A DNA stretch of 51,284 nt, taken from positions 1-51,284 of the forward strand of contig CAJUBG010000025.1 in assembly GCA_910584575.1 (NCBI GenBank), written 5' to 3'. The stretch is from an uncultured Dorea sp. (lineage in GTDB: Bacteria > Bacillota > Clostridia > Lachnospirales > Lachnospiraceae). Both the position numbers and the translations under genes were made by a program. How positions within the stretch are numbered: position 1 is the stretch's first letter; every line of letters begins with the position of its first letter. Under the pieces are notes generated by a model that was not told the DNA's origin, made no database searches, and saw only the letters and a program-made list of their open reading frames with translations. Shown in pieces: positions 25,165-33,644 of the stretch.

Positions 25165-25803
25165 ATGAGATACCTGACATTTGCTTTGGGAAAGGGACGT
25201 CTGGCGGACCAGACATTAAAATTATTCGAGAAGATCGGGATTACCTGTGAAGAAATGAAGGATAAGGATTCCCGCAAGCTAATCTTCGTCAATGAACCGA
25301 TGAGGCTTAAGTTTTTTCTGGCCAAGGGGCCGGATGTACCCACCTATGTGGAGTACGGTGCAGCGGATATCGGCGTTGTGGGAAAAGATACGATTCTTGA
25401 GGAGGGCAGGAAGGTTCATGAGGTGCTAGACCTGGGATATGGAAAATGCAGAATGTGTATCTGCGGCCATCCCGATGCCGCCCCCCTTCTCCGCCATCAT
25501 GAGCTGATACGGGTTGCCACAAAGTATCCCAATATCACCAAGGATTATTTCTACAATACGAAGCATCAGACCGTGGAGATTATCAAGCTCAACGGCTCTA
25601 TTGAGCTGGCGCCCATTGTGGGGCTTTCCGAGGTGATTGTGGATATTGTGGAGACAGGAACCACCTTGAAGGAGAATGGTCTGGAGGTGCTGGAGGAGGT
25701 CTGTCCTCTGTCTGCCCGTATGATTGTGAATCCTGTGAGTATGCGGATGGAAAGCGGACGGATTAAGAGTCTTTTGGCGCAGCTACGGTCACAGCTAGAT
25801 TGA
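25165..25803 (+). CDS. hisG: ATP phosphoribosyltransferase catalytic subunit, short form
   Basis: A 212-residue HisG(S) that joins ATP and PRPP to N1-phosphoribosyl-ATP, the first step of histidine synthesis. TFALGKGRLADQTL, DVPTYVEYGAADIGVVGKD, the NGSIELAPIVGLSEVIVDIVETGTT PRPP loop (20-residue core: ELAPIVGLSEVIVDIVETGT) are clear. It ends near residue 212 without the C-terminal regulatory domain of long HisG, which explains the presence of hisZ. The ATG at 25165 is chosen because AGGAG lies upstream and the family starts at MRYLTFALGKGR; the frame upstream is shadow of hisZ. Confidence 0.96.
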   Translation: MRYLTFALGKGRLADQTLKLFEKIGITCEEMKDKDSRKLIFVNEPMRLKFFLAKGPDVPTYVEYGAADIGVVGKDTILEEGRKVHEVLDLGYGKCRMCICGHPDAAPLLRHHELIRVATKYPNITKDYFYNTKHQTVEIIKLNGSIELAPIVGLSEVIVDIVETGTTLKENGLEVLEEVCPLSARMIVNPVSMRMESGRIKSLLAQLRSQLD

Positions 25804-25819
25804 AAGGATGAATGTAAAA

Positions 25820-27109
25820 ATGAGAATACAATATTTGGACAGTAATACCAGGCAGAATCTTTTGGAAAACCTTTTAAAGCGCAGCCCAAACCAGTACGGG
25901 GAATATGAGAAGGCGGTTCTTGAGATCCTTGGCGACGTGAAAAAAGAGGGGGATAAGGCTCTCTTTGCATATACGGAAAAATTCGACGAGGCGCATCTTG
26001 ACGCAGGGTGTATTCGGGTTACGGAGGAAGAAATCAAAGAGGCTTACCGTCTTGTTGACCCTAAACTTCTCGAAATTATCCGCAAGGCCCTCGGCAATAT
26101 CAGGGAGTATCACGCCAAACAGAAACAGTACAGTTGGTTTGACAGTAAGCCTGACGGAACCATGCTTGGACAGAAGGTGACTCCCCTTCAAAGGGTGGGC
26201 GTGTACGTGCCGGGCGGAAAAGCCGTATACCCTTCCTCTGTACTGATGAACATTGCGCCCGCCAAGGTTGCCGGTGTGGAGGAAATCGTCATGGTGACCC
26301 CTCCCGGCAGGGATGGAAAGGTAACAGCCAATACACTTGTAGCCGCAAAGGAGGCGGGTGCGGACGTGATTTATAAGGCGGGCGGCGCACAGGCGATTGG
26401 AGCCCTTGCATACGGAACCGAGAGCATTCCTAAGGTTGATAAGATTGTGGGACCGGGGAATATCTATGTTGCCCTGGCAAAAAAGGCGGTTTACGGCCAT
26501 GTGAGTATTGACGCTGTGGCAGGGCCGAGCGAGATTCTGGTCATCGCGGACGAGACGGCAAATCCCAGATTCGTGGCGGCAGATTTACTGTCACAGGCCG
26601 AGCATGACGAGCTGGCGTCGGCAATTCTGGTGACCACTAGCGCGCCCCTTGCCCGTCAGGTGTCAAAAGAGGTTGATTTATTCCTGGAGGAATTGCCGAG
26701 ACGGGAGATTATCCAGAAATCCCTGGACCAGTATGGTTATATTCTGGTGGCGGACTCTATGGAGGAGGCTATTGGGGTGGCGAATGATATTGCCTCCGAG
26801 CATCTGGAAATCCAGACCAGAGAGCCTTACGACGTGATGATGAAGATTCGCAATGCAGGCGCAATTTTTATCGGGGAGTACGCAAGCGAGCCTCTTGGAG
26901 ATTATTTTGCAGGCCCGAACCACGTTCTGCCCACCAATGGGACGGCCAGATTTTTCTCACCACTTTCGGTGGATGATTTTATTAAAAAGTCCAGTATCAT
27001 TGCCTATTCCAGGGATGCCCTTGAGGCTGTGCATGAGGAGATTGAACAGTTTGCCGAGGCTGAAGGGCTAACCGCCCATGCCAACTCCGTCAGGGTTCGT
27101 TTTTCATAA
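25820..27109 (+). CDS. hisD: Histidinol dehydrogenase
   Basis: A 429-residue zinc enzyme that oxidises L-histidinol in two NAD-dependent steps to L-histidine. Motifs include RVGVYVPGGKAVYPSSVLMN, VGPGNIYVALAKK, the zinc and catalytic residues in SQAEHDELASA and ASEHLEI, and GPNHVLPT. Two ATG codons are possible; AAAGG directly abuts the first (25808), so the second at 25820 is spaced better for translation. It lies 16 bases behind hisG. Confidence 0.96.
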   Translation: MRIQYLDSNTRQNLLENLLKRSPNQYGEYEKAVLEILGDVKKEGDKALFAYTEKFDEAHLDAGCIRVTEEEIKEAYRLVDPKLLEIIRKALGNIREYHAKQKQYSWFDSKPDGTMLGQKVTPLQRVGVYVPGGKAVYPSSVLMNIAPAKVAGVEEIVMVTPPGRDGKVTANTLVAAKEAGADVIYKAGGAQAIGALAYGTESIPKVDKIVGPGNIYVALAKKAVYGHVSIDAVAGPSEILVIADETANPRFVAADLLSQAEHDELASAILVTTSAPLARQVSKEVDLFLEELPRREIIQKSLDQYGYILVADSMEEAIGVANDIASEHLEIQTREPYDVMMKIRNAGAIFIGEYASEPLGDYFAGPNHVLPTNGTARFFSPLSVDDFIKKSSIIAYSRDALEAVHEEIEQFAEAEGLTAHANSVRVRFS

Positions 27110-27122
27110 GGAGGGCTTAAGT

Positions 27123-27710
27123 ATGGAGAGAATTGTAACCCTTAACAGGACGACGAAGGAAACAGATATTTCGGTTACCCTGAATCTTGACGGAGCCGGA
27201 AAGAATGAGATTGATACAGGAATCGGCTTTTTTGACCATATGCTTGACGGCTTTGCAAGACACGGGCTGTTTGATTTAAAGGTTGCGGTAAAAGGTGATT
27301 TGAACGTGGACTGTCACCACACAATCGAGGATACGGGAATCGTGCTTGGACAGGCAATCTTAAAAGCAATCGGAGATAAGGCTGGCATCAAGCGGTACGG
27401 CCACTTTATTCTGCCTATGGATGAAACCCTTGCTCTGTGCGCCATAGACCTGTCCGGAAGGCCATATTTGAAATTTGACGCAGAATTTACGGCGGACCGC
27501 CTTGGAGATATGGATACTGAGATGGTGCGGGAGTTCTTCTATGCCGTATCCTACACGGGTATGATGAACCTCCATCTTCGCATTATGGATGGGGAGAACA
27601 ATCATCACAAGGCGGAGGCATTGTTCAAAAGCTTTGGAAAAGCCCTTGATATGGCCGCTTCACAGGAGCCGAGAATCAAAGAGGCTTGGACCACCAAGGG
27701 AACTTTATAA
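27123..27710 (+). CDS. hisB: Imidazoleglycerol-phosphate dehydratase
   Basis: A 195-residue monofunctional HisB dehydratase, which turns imidazole glycerol phosphate into imidazole acetol phosphate. The metal-binding motifs DTGIGFFDHML, DLNVDCHHTIEDTG (given in part: DCHHTIEDTG), and ENNHHKAEALFKSFG are complete, and the catalytic RxxGxxxxPMDE is read as YGHFILPMDETL. AGGAGGG stands eight bases before the ATG at 27123. There is no phosphatase fusion as in E. coli. Confidence 0.97.
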   Translation: MERIVTLNRTTKETDISVTLNLDGAGKNEIDTGIGFFDHMLDGFARHGLFDLKVAVKGDLNVDCHHTIEDTGIVLGQAILKAIGDKAGIKRYGHFILPMDETLALCAIDLSGRPYLKFDAEFTADRLGDMDTEMVREFFYAVSYTGMMNLHLRIMDGENNHHKAEALFKSFGKALDMAASQEPRIKEAWTTKGTL

Positions 27711-27723
27711 AGGAGATGACGAG

Positions 27724-29007
27724 ATGAGTTATAAAAGATTGATCCCCTGTATCTTCATTGCAGCGGGAAAAGCGGTGAGGTGGTTTGACGACCATACCGT
27801 AATCGCAGAGGACGCCGTAGAGCTTGCGAAACGTTACAGTGACAGCGGTGCGGACGAGCTGCTGGTGTTTGACCTGTCGGACTATGCCAATGAGCACGAC
27901 GAGGCCATTGATTTGATGAAGCGGATGAATCGGGTGATTCGGATTCCCATGGTGGCAGGAGGCAATGTCAAACGTCAGGAGGATGTAAAGAAGATTCTAT
28001 ATGCAGGCTCAAAGCGGGCCATACTGAATTTTTCCAAGCAGGACAGCATCAAACTGATTGAGGATGCCGCAAAGCGTTTCGGGAAAGAGAAGCTGGCGGT
28101 TTCCCTGAACGATTTTGATTCTCTGTTCAAGCATCAGCATGTGATTCAGGAATATTGCAGCGAGATTATTTTCATGCACAGGCTTGACTTGAATTCTGTC
28201 GCAAATATTACCGACATCCCTTGCGTGGTGGTGACGGACACCATGGAAAGCGAAGAACTGTTCAAGATTTTGAAATCTTCGGGTGTGAGAGGACTGTCTG
28301 GTAAATTCATCAGCCAGCCGGATATGGATTTTAATCAGTTCAAGGAGCAGTGTGAGCAAAGAGAGATTCGCATGACTTCTTTTGAAAGCATGATTGAGTT
28401 CTCGGAATTTAAGACCAATGAACAGGGCTTGATTCCGGTGATTGTACAGCATTACAAGACCCAGGAGGTTTTGATGCTGGCCTATATGAACAGAGAGGCA
28501 TTCAACAATACCATTAAGACCGGAAGGATGACCTATTTTAGCAGAAGCCGGCAGTCCCTTTGGGTGAAGGGGGAGACCAGCGGACATTTTCAGTATGTGA
28601 AATCCCTAACCATTGACTGTGACAACGACACCTTGCTTGCAAAGGTGGATCAGGTGGGGGCGGCCTGCCATACCGGTAATCCGACCTGCTTTTTCCAGCA
28701 TATTGCGGGAAATGATTTCGACGAGACGAACCCCTTGCGTGTGTTTGAGTCTGTATACCAGATAATTGCGGACAGGAGGGAGAACCCCAAGGAGGGTTCG
28801 TATACCAATTATCTGTTTGAGAAGGGGATTGACAAGATCTTGAAGAAAATTGGCGAGGAGGCGACAGAGGTGGTAATTGCCGCCAAAAACCCTAATGCGG
28901 AGGAGATTAAGTACGAGCTGTCGGATTTCCTGTACCATGCAATGGTACTGATGGTGCTTAAAGGGGTTACGTGGGATGATATTGTGATGGAGCTTGCGGA
29001 CCGGTAG
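27724..29007 (+). CDS. hisIE: HisA/HisF-like barrel fused to bifunctional HisIE
   Basis: A 427-residue three-part protein. Residues about 1-215 resemble a HisA/HisF beta-alpha barrel (SYKRLIPCIFIAAGK, MVAGGNVKRQEDVKKIL), residues about 225-325 are phosphoribosyl-AMP cyclohydrolase (DCDNDTLLAKVDQVGAACHTG with its metal-binding Cys/His), and the rest is phosphoribosyl-ATP pyrophosphatase (KIGEEATEVVIAAKN). The last two carry steps 2 and 3 of histidine synthesis. In the barrel, the first catalytic Asp of HisA/HisF (in PCLDV) is Phe-11, and the second position is Asn-129/Asp-130, depending on alignment. The barrel is therefore probably not an active isomerase or cyclase. AAAGGAG precedes the ATG. 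No hisA, hisF, hisH or hisC lies nearby. Confidence 0.9.
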   Translation: MSYKRLIPCIFIAAGKAVRWFDDHTVIAEDAVELAKRYSDSGADELLVFDLSDYANEHDEAIDLMKRMNRVIRIPMVAGGNVKRQEDVKKILYAGSKRAILNFSKQDSIKLIEDAAKRFGKEKLAVSLNDFDSLFKHQHVIQEYCSEIIFMHRLDLNSVANITDIPCVVVTDTMESEELFKILKSSGVRGLSGKFISQPDMDFNQFKEQCEQREIRMTSFESMIEFSEFKTNEQGLIPVIVQHYKTQEVLMLAYMNREAFNNTIKTGRMTYFSRSRQSLWVKGETSGHFQYVKSLTIDCDNDTLLAKVDQVGAACHTGNPTCFFQHIAGNDFDETNPLRVFESVYQIIADRRENPKEGSYTNYLFEKGIDKILKKIGEEATEVVIAAKNPNAEEIKYELSDFLYHAMVLMVLKGVTWDDIVMELADR

Positions 29008-29070
29008 AGGATTTTTATAAACAGGTATATTAAAAGTGAGATATGCATATATTTTCCTGAGGTGATGAAC

Positions 29071-29373
29071 GTGAATGATTCTGAAAAAAGAAGGCAGAGG
29101 CTTTTAGAGCAGACCAGGGAATTATATGGTGAGAAAAGGCCGATTCCGGCGGTTCATCCAAGGTACGGCTCGGCCTACCGGCAGATTTATGGGGATGAGC
29201 AGCCCCTTCCGCCCAGTACCTTCGGAATACGGCTGTTTCTGTGCCTTTTGCTGTTTGCCGCTTTTGTCTCTATGGACAAGAATAAGAGCGAGGTCATGCA
29301 TGTCAACAGCAGCCGGATTGTGGATGAGATTACAACGAATCTGGATGTGGCAGAAGCCTGGAGGGAACTTTAG
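29071..29373 (+). CDS. Small single-pass membrane protein, hypothetical
   Basis: A protein of 100 residues not recognised by family. A charged N-terminal half with a YGSAYRQIYGDEQPLPPS segment precedes one hydrophobic helix (about residues 54-70, FGIRLFLCLLLFAAFVSM) and a short acidic tail. I favour the GTG at 29071, because TGAGGTGAT, an extended Shine-Dalgarno match, ends four bases before it; the ATG at 29065 would overlap that box. It may be the last gene of the his unit (64 bases behind hisIE). Its final codons form the ascending arm of a terminator hairpin. Confidence 0.65.
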   Translation: MNDSEKRRQRLLEQTRELYGEKRPIPAVHPRYGSAYRQIYGDEQPLPPSTFGIRLFLCLLLFAAFVSMDKNKSEVMHVNSSRIVDEITTNLDVAEAWREL

Positions 29374-29398
29374 TTCCCTCCAGGCTTCTTGGCTTTGT
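29353..29398 (+). terminator. Terminator hairpin that includes the end of the coding sequence
   Basis: A perfect 16-bp stem (29353-29368 with 29373-29388) and a TTTA loop, followed by TTGGCTTTGTTT. The stop codon of the preceding gene is inside the loop and right arm. The T-tract is broken, but the stem is very stable. It separates the his region from the convergent upp gene. Confidence 0.75.
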
Positions 29399-30028
29399 TT
29401 ACTTCGTTCCAAAAATCCGGTCACCCGCATCCCCAAGTCCTGGCACGATATATTTGTGCTCATTCAAATGGCTGTCCAACGCACCGATATAGAGCGCCAC
29501 GTCCGGATGCTCGGCTTTCATCCGTTCTACACCCTCCGGCGCCGCAATGATGCACAGGAAACGCATATGCTTCACGCCTTTATCCTTCAGCAGTTGGATT
29601 GCCGCAGAAGAAGAACCTCCGGTGGCCAGCATAGGGTCTACTACAAATACCTCCCTCTCGTCGCAGTCTGCCGGAAGTTTACAGTAGTATTCCACAGGCA
29701 GAAACGTCTCCGGGTCGCGGTACAATCCGATATGGCCCACCTTGGCAGCCGGTATCATCTTAAGGATGCCGTCCACCATTCCAAGTCCAGCCCTCAATAT
29801 TGGCACAACCGCCATTTTTTTACCACTCAATTTTTTCCCTGTCATCTCGCAAATGGGAGTTTTAATCTTCACATCCTGCAATTTCAGGTCGCGGGAAGCC
29901 TCATAGCACATGAGAGAGGCAATTTCGCTTACAATCTCTCTAAATTCCTTTGAACCCACATCTTCGCTTCGGATGTAGTTAATCTTGTGCTGGATCAGAG
30001 GGTGATCCATAATCTGTATGTTTGACAT
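29399..30028 (-). CDS. upp: Uracil phosphoribosyltransferase
   Basis: A 209-residue salvage enzyme that converts uracil and PRPP into UMP. Motifs are VPILRAGLGMVDG, the PRPP-binding VVDPMLATGGSS, and the family's closing GDAGDRIFGTK. AGGAGG is found eight bases before the ATG. Length and sequence are typical. No clear promoter could be fixed in the 200 bases shared with the divergent asparagine-synthetase-like gene. Confidence 0.97.
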   Translation of the reverse strand: MSNIQIMDHPLIQHKINYIRSEDVGSKEFREIVSEIASLMCYEASRDLKLQDVKIKTPICEMTGKKLSGKKMAVVPILRAGLGMVDGILKMIPAAKVGHIGLYRDPETFLPVEYYCKLPADCDEREVFVVDPMLATGGSSSAAIQLLKDKGVKHMRFLCIIAAPEGVERMKAEHPDVALYIGALDSHLNEHKYIVPGLGDAGDRIFGTK

Positions 30029-30131
30029 GTCTGAATCCTCCTTTGGTATACACCATAATATCTGCTTCTATCATACTACAAGTAACCAAAAGTCCGCCAT
30101 TTATTTCTGTAAATTGTTATAAAATGACTGG

Positions 30132-30160
30132 TTGATTTTATTGATAAATCCAGATATACT
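30132..30160 (+). promoter_or_regulatory. Promoter of the asparagine-synthetase-like gene
   Basis: TTGATT at 30132-30137 and TATACT at 30155-30160, spacer 17, 67 bases before the start codon. The rest of the 198-base gap to upp holds only ribosome binding sites and no further gene. Confidence 0.6.
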
Positions 30161-30226
30161 AATAGACGGACATATTTCGACAAATTGTGATGGTAAAAAT
30201 AAAAATTACGACAAGAGAGGTGCAAT

Positions 30227-31765
30227 ATGACAAACGTTCAAGAATACAGAGGACATATCAGGAATTGGGAAGCGCTCTGCCAAGAGCTTGAGATTTGGCC
30301 CGGTCTTCCCAGAGAGGATATGGAACCTCTCATCCTTACGAAAGCCTATGAGAAATGGGGATATGATATGGCTGACCATCTCCATGGAATGTACGCTTTT
30401 GCCTTGTGGGATGTTGACCGCCAGCAGCTTTTCTGCCTGCGTGACCATTTTGGGACAAAACCATTCTACTATTACCAGACAGCCGACGGAAAACTCCTCT
30501 ACGGAACCACCATCCGAAAGATTATGGAACAGCCAGGATTTGTAAAGGAATTGAACGAGGAGATGCTGCAAATCTATCTGACTCTGACTTACGGGGCAGG
30601 GGAGGATACATTTTTTAAAGGTGTGAAAAAGCTGCTTCCCGGACGTTATCTTATCTGGAAGGACGGCCAGTTGAAGACAAGGCGTTACTGGAAGCCTGAG
30701 TTTCATCCGGATGAGAGAAAATCTCTTGAGGACTGGGCCGACGAGATTCACACTACCCTTCAGAAGATTATGCCTGAGGTAAAGAGAGAAGATGAACATG
30801 CAGAGTCATTTCTGTCCGGAGGCGTGGATTCCTCCTACGTGTTGGCTATGTCTGATCTTAAGATGACGGATTCCTGCGGTTATGAGGAGGAACGCTTCGA
30901 TGAGTCCCGTCTTGCGGCAGAGACGGCGCGGATTCTTGGAAGGGAGAACCAAAGATGCTGTATCTCGCCTGAGGAATATTTTGAGACGGTTTCCTATGTG
31001 ATGTACCATATGGAGCAGCCCCTTGGGGACGCCTCCTCCGTCGTGTTCGCCCTTGCATGCAAGGCCGCGGCAGAGCATACGAAGATCTGTTATTCAGGGG
31101 AGGGTTCAGACGAATTCTTCGGCGGATACAATATGTACCGCAATGCAGAGCGTTACGGTGAGAATCTTAAGACCTTCTATGTGGGCAATACCAATATCAT
31201 GAAGGAGGACGAGAAGAAGCGTATCCTTAAGAATTATTCTGAGGAGGTACTTCCCATCCATCTTGTTGAGGATATCTATGAGGAAACGGAAGGGCTTGAC
31301 CCCCTTACAAAGATGTCGGATGTAGATATTCAGATCTGGCTGGAGGGCGATATCTATCTCAATGTAGACAAGATGAGCAGGGCCGCGGGGCTGGAAATCC
31401 GGATGCCTCTGACAGACCGCAGAATCTTTGATATTGCGTCAAGGATGCCGTCAAAATACAAGGTGAACAGTGAGCAGAATAAGGTTGCCTTCCGCACCGC
31501 CGCAGCGAAGGTGCTGCCTGAGGAGATTGCCTTCCGCAAGAAGCTTGGGTTCATTGTGCCCATTCGTATCTGGATGGCGGACGACAGGTATAACCAGGAT
31601 GTGAGAGAGAAGTTCCACAGCGAAATGGCAGAGAAGTTCTTCCATGTGGACGAGATTAACGCCATCTTGGACGATTATGTGGGCGGGAATTCGGATAACT
31701 GGAGGAAGGTGTGGACAATCTATGCATTCCTGGTGTGGTATGAGGAGTATTTTGTGAAGCGTTAA
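30227..31765 (+). CDS. Asparagine-synthetase-like amidotransferase without the N-terminal nucleophile region
   Basis: A 512-residue AsnB-like protein. The C-terminal ATP-pyrophosphatase synthetase domain is complete: LSGGVDSSYVLA (PP-loop, about residues 196-206), CYSGEGSDEFFGGY, and GLEIRMPLTDRR. The N-terminal glutaminase domain is cut short. The protein starts just before the place where AsnB has NGEIYN, here written RGHIRN, so the first 70 or so residues, including the catalytic Cys-2, are missing and the oxyanion Asn is replaced. It cannot hydrolyse glutamine by the normal route and may use free ammonia or a partner. A promoter and GAGAGG suggest a genuine start, not decay. Substrate unknown. 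Confidence 0.85.
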   Translation: MTNVQEYRGHIRNWEALCQELEIWPGLPREDMEPLILTKAYEKWGYDMADHLHGMYAFALWDVDRQQLFCLRDHFGTKPFYYYQTADGKLLYGTTIRKIMEQPGFVKELNEEMLQIYLTLTYGAGEDTFFKGVKKLLPGRYLIWKDGQLKTRRYWKPEFHPDERKSLEDWADEIHTTLQKIMPEVKREDEHAESFLSGGVDSSYVLAMSDLKMTDSCGYEEERFDESRLAAETARILGRENQRCCISPEEYFETVSYVMYHMEQPLGDASSVVFALACKAAAEHTKICYSGEGSDEFFGGYNMYRNAERYGENLKTFYVGNTNIMKEDEKKRILKNYSEEVLPIHLVEDIYEETEGLDPLTKMSDVDIQIWLEGDIYLNVDKMSRAAGLEIRMPLTDRRIFDIASRMPSKYKVNSEQNKVAFRTAAAKVLPEEIAFRKKLGFIVPIRIWMADDRYNQDVREKFHSEMAEKFFHVDEINAILDDYVGGNSDNWRKVWTIYAFLVWYEEYFVKR

Positions 31766-31771
31766 GATATG

Positions 31772-31820
31772 AAAAGCAAGGGAAAAGGGTCGTTTGGAAC
31801 AGCTCTTTTCTCTTGCTTTT
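31772..31820. terminator. Bidirectional terminator between convergent genes
   Basis: An 18-bp stem with two G-U pairs on the plus strand (31772-31789 with 31803-31820), 13-base loop, flanked by A-runs and T-runs on both sides. It serves both the amidotransferase gene and the minus-strand AAA/PD-(D/E)XK gene that ends at 31828. Confidence 0.82.
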
Positions 31821-31827
31821 AAAATGT

Positions 31828-33411
31828 TCATACGACTACCGAATAAATTTCCCTGTCATCGGCACAGGTCACGATTTTGGTATAATCCTTTATAGTTTTT
31901 TCACGGCCGGCTAAAAAGCAGAAGGTCAGAAGCCATCCCCTTTTTTGATTCCGGCTTTCCATATACGATAGTAGCTGCGCCAGACCCTCCTGATGCTTCT
32001 GAAAACCATGCCACACTTTTAATTCTACGATAAATTCTTCTCTGCCATAAAAAATAGCAATGTCCATTCGCGTGTCATTTCTTGTCTGTGGCTCTACGAC
32101 ATAATGGCCTTTTCCGTTGATAATCGGTTTTAAAAAGCATAAAAACAGAAGTCTCCCCTGCTTTTCTAGAAATGCTTCATCCTCTTTGCGATATTCTGTT
32201 TTCATCAATTCCTGGAATTTATCCAGCACAGCATCCATATCAAGGCATCCGTCTTCTTTGATAAACTGTGTCCTGGGAGTCGAGATCGCCAGACCGTTTA
32301 CAGCCTTATCAGTAACAAAATAATCATACAGATAGGTTTCAAATATGATGTTGCTGATCTTGCATAGCCCTTCCTCCTCAGAAATAATACCGAAAGTCAC
32401 TCCCAGATTAATCTCCGGATTCGACAGCTTAAAAGGAATCTGGTTGCCGCCGAATAAAAGCCCTTCTACAAACTGACGAAATACCCGATTATTCTCCAGA
32501 TTTTTTGCCATATCATCAAATAGGGTATTGGTAGCCTTTAGGATTTCACGTACCGCAGTACGGACTCCCCATGGCGTCCAGCAGTCTTTAAATAAATCAC
32601 ATTCAAGCCGTTCGTCCAGCCACAGGCAGATGAGGCTTACTAGAAAAGGGTAGCCTGACGTGTAGCGGAAGATTTCCTGTGCCACAGACATTGTATCGAA
32701 TGTAAAATCCTGTACATTCTGGTATTCTTCTAGCATTGTAAGAATTTCCGGAACAGAAAAGCTCATGTCAATCCTGAAATCTGCCGCTATATTCCATGGA
32801 GAGTTATACTTTTGTTCCTCATCCGGACGCAGCTTTAGCTTTAGATTTTTTATATCATACACTCCGGACAGGATTACGCTTTTAAAGGTCACTGTTCCCA
32901 TAGCGCGTTCCAGATACAATTCTCTTAAAAGCCCCAGAAAATTTAAGAACATCTGGTTGTCCGAGCTTTTATCAACTTCATCAATAAACAGCAGGACTTC
33001 TTTTTCATTTGTGCAGAAATCAATGATTCTGTCCCTTAAGGTTTCCAGATTCTCCTGTGTCTCTTTGCATTTCCATGCGGTCTGCAACGCATTTTCATAA
33101 CCGGAGAGTTTAAGGTTTTTCTCCACTCTGCCGCAGAAGCTTCTGACAAACGCATCCTCTGACCGGAAAGCGTCTATTCCCATTCCTTCAAAACTAATGT
33201 TTATCACAATGTATTTTTCTTTTAATTTTTGCCAAAGCAGCAAAAGTGTCGTCGTTTTTCCATATTGACGCGCGCGGTTAATGGTAAAATAGGAATCCTG
33301 TTCAATCAATTGGATAATCTGCCTGAGCTTTTGGGATGTATCTGCCATGTAATGTTTTTTGGGGATACAGGTTCCTGTAATGTTAAATCGTTTCTTGAGT
33401 TCACGAGCCAT
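31828..33411 (-). CDS. AAA-ATPase-like / PD-(D/E)XK nuclease-domain protein
   Basis: A 527-residue two-domain protein. The N-terminal ATPase of the AAA-ATPase_like/archaeal-ATPase kind has its P-loop in NRARQYGKTTTL (about residues 46-57) and Walker B in LLFIDEVDKS. The C-terminal domain has a PD-(D/E)XK-type core, with MDIAIFYGREEFIVELKV holding the Asp and ExK. Such proteins are frequent and multi-copy in Lachnospiraceae; their function is unknown. It has its own promoter and a terminator, so it is a single-gene unit. A relative with different N-terminal sequence is at 43115. Confidence 0.85.
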   Translation of the reverse strand: MARELKKRFNITGTCIPKKHYMADTSQKLRQIIQLIEQDSYFTINRARQYGKTTTLLLLWQKLKEKYIVINISFEGMGIDAFRSEDAFVRSFCGRVEKNLKLSGYENALQTAWKCKETQENLETLRDRIIDFCTNEKEVLLFIDEVDKSSDNQMFLNFLGLLRELYLERAMGTVTFKSVILSGVYDIKNLKLKLRPDEEQKYNSPWNIAADFRIDMSFSVPEILTMLEEYQNVQDFTFDTMSVAQEIFRYTSGYPFLVSLICLWLDERLECDLFKDCWTPWGVRTAVREILKATNTLFDDMAKNLENNRVFRQFVEGLLFGGNQIPFKLSNPEINLGVTFGIISEEEGLCKISNIIFETYLYDYFVTDKAVNGLAISTPRTQFIKEDGCLDMDAVLDKFQELMKTEYRKEDEAFLEKQGRLLFLCFLKPIINGKGHYVVEPQTRNDTRMDIAIFYGREEFIVELKVWHGFQKHQEGLAQLLSYMESRNQKRGWLLTFCFLAGREKTIKDYTKIVTCADDREIYSVVV

Positions 33412-33446
33412 ATTGCACCTTCTTTTGATCGCCTGTTTTTATTGTT

Positions 33447-33475
33447 ATTCTAACATTTACTTGGATGATTCACAA
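33447..33475 (-). promoter_or_regulatory. Promoter of the AAA/PD-(D/E)XK gene
   Basis: On the minus strand, TTGTGA (33475-33470) and TAGAAT (33452-33447) with a 17-base spacer, 36 bases before the start codon at 33411. Confidence 0.5.
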
Positions 33476-33523
33476 GATTTTGTATCTAAAATAGACAAAG
33501 TTAATAGATAAAGTGCTTTTCAT

Positions 33524-33552
33524 TTGACAAATATATTTTACCATAGTAAAAT
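33524..33552 (+). promoter_or_regulatory. Promoter of the envelope-modification operon
   Basis: Perfect TTGACA at 33524-33529 and TAAAAT at 33547-33552 with a 17-base spacer. The leader to the ATG at 33645 is about 85 bases and AT-rich, with no further gene. Confidence 0.8.
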
Positions 33553-33556
33553 ATAT
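33531..33556. promoter_or_regulatory. Perfect 11-bp palindrome over the -10 box (likely operator)
   Basis: Arms 33531-33541 and 33546-33556 (ATATATTTTAC and GTAAAATATAT) are exact inverse copies around CATA. They cover the spacer and the complete -10 box. A dimeric regulator bound here would block the promoter. The regulator is not encoded in an obvious neighbouring gene. Confidence 0.7.
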
Positions 33557-33644
33557 CCGGACAATGTCGAAAAATGGTATTTTATTACATAATATATAGG
33601 TTTTTACTGTTTATTTTAACGGCAGAAAAGGTATGAGGGCAATG

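Noticed and set aside
30227..31765. Calling the asparagine-synthetase-like gene a pseudogene
   Set aside because: The remaining frame is intact to the end, and it has a promoter, a good ribosome binding site and its own terminator.
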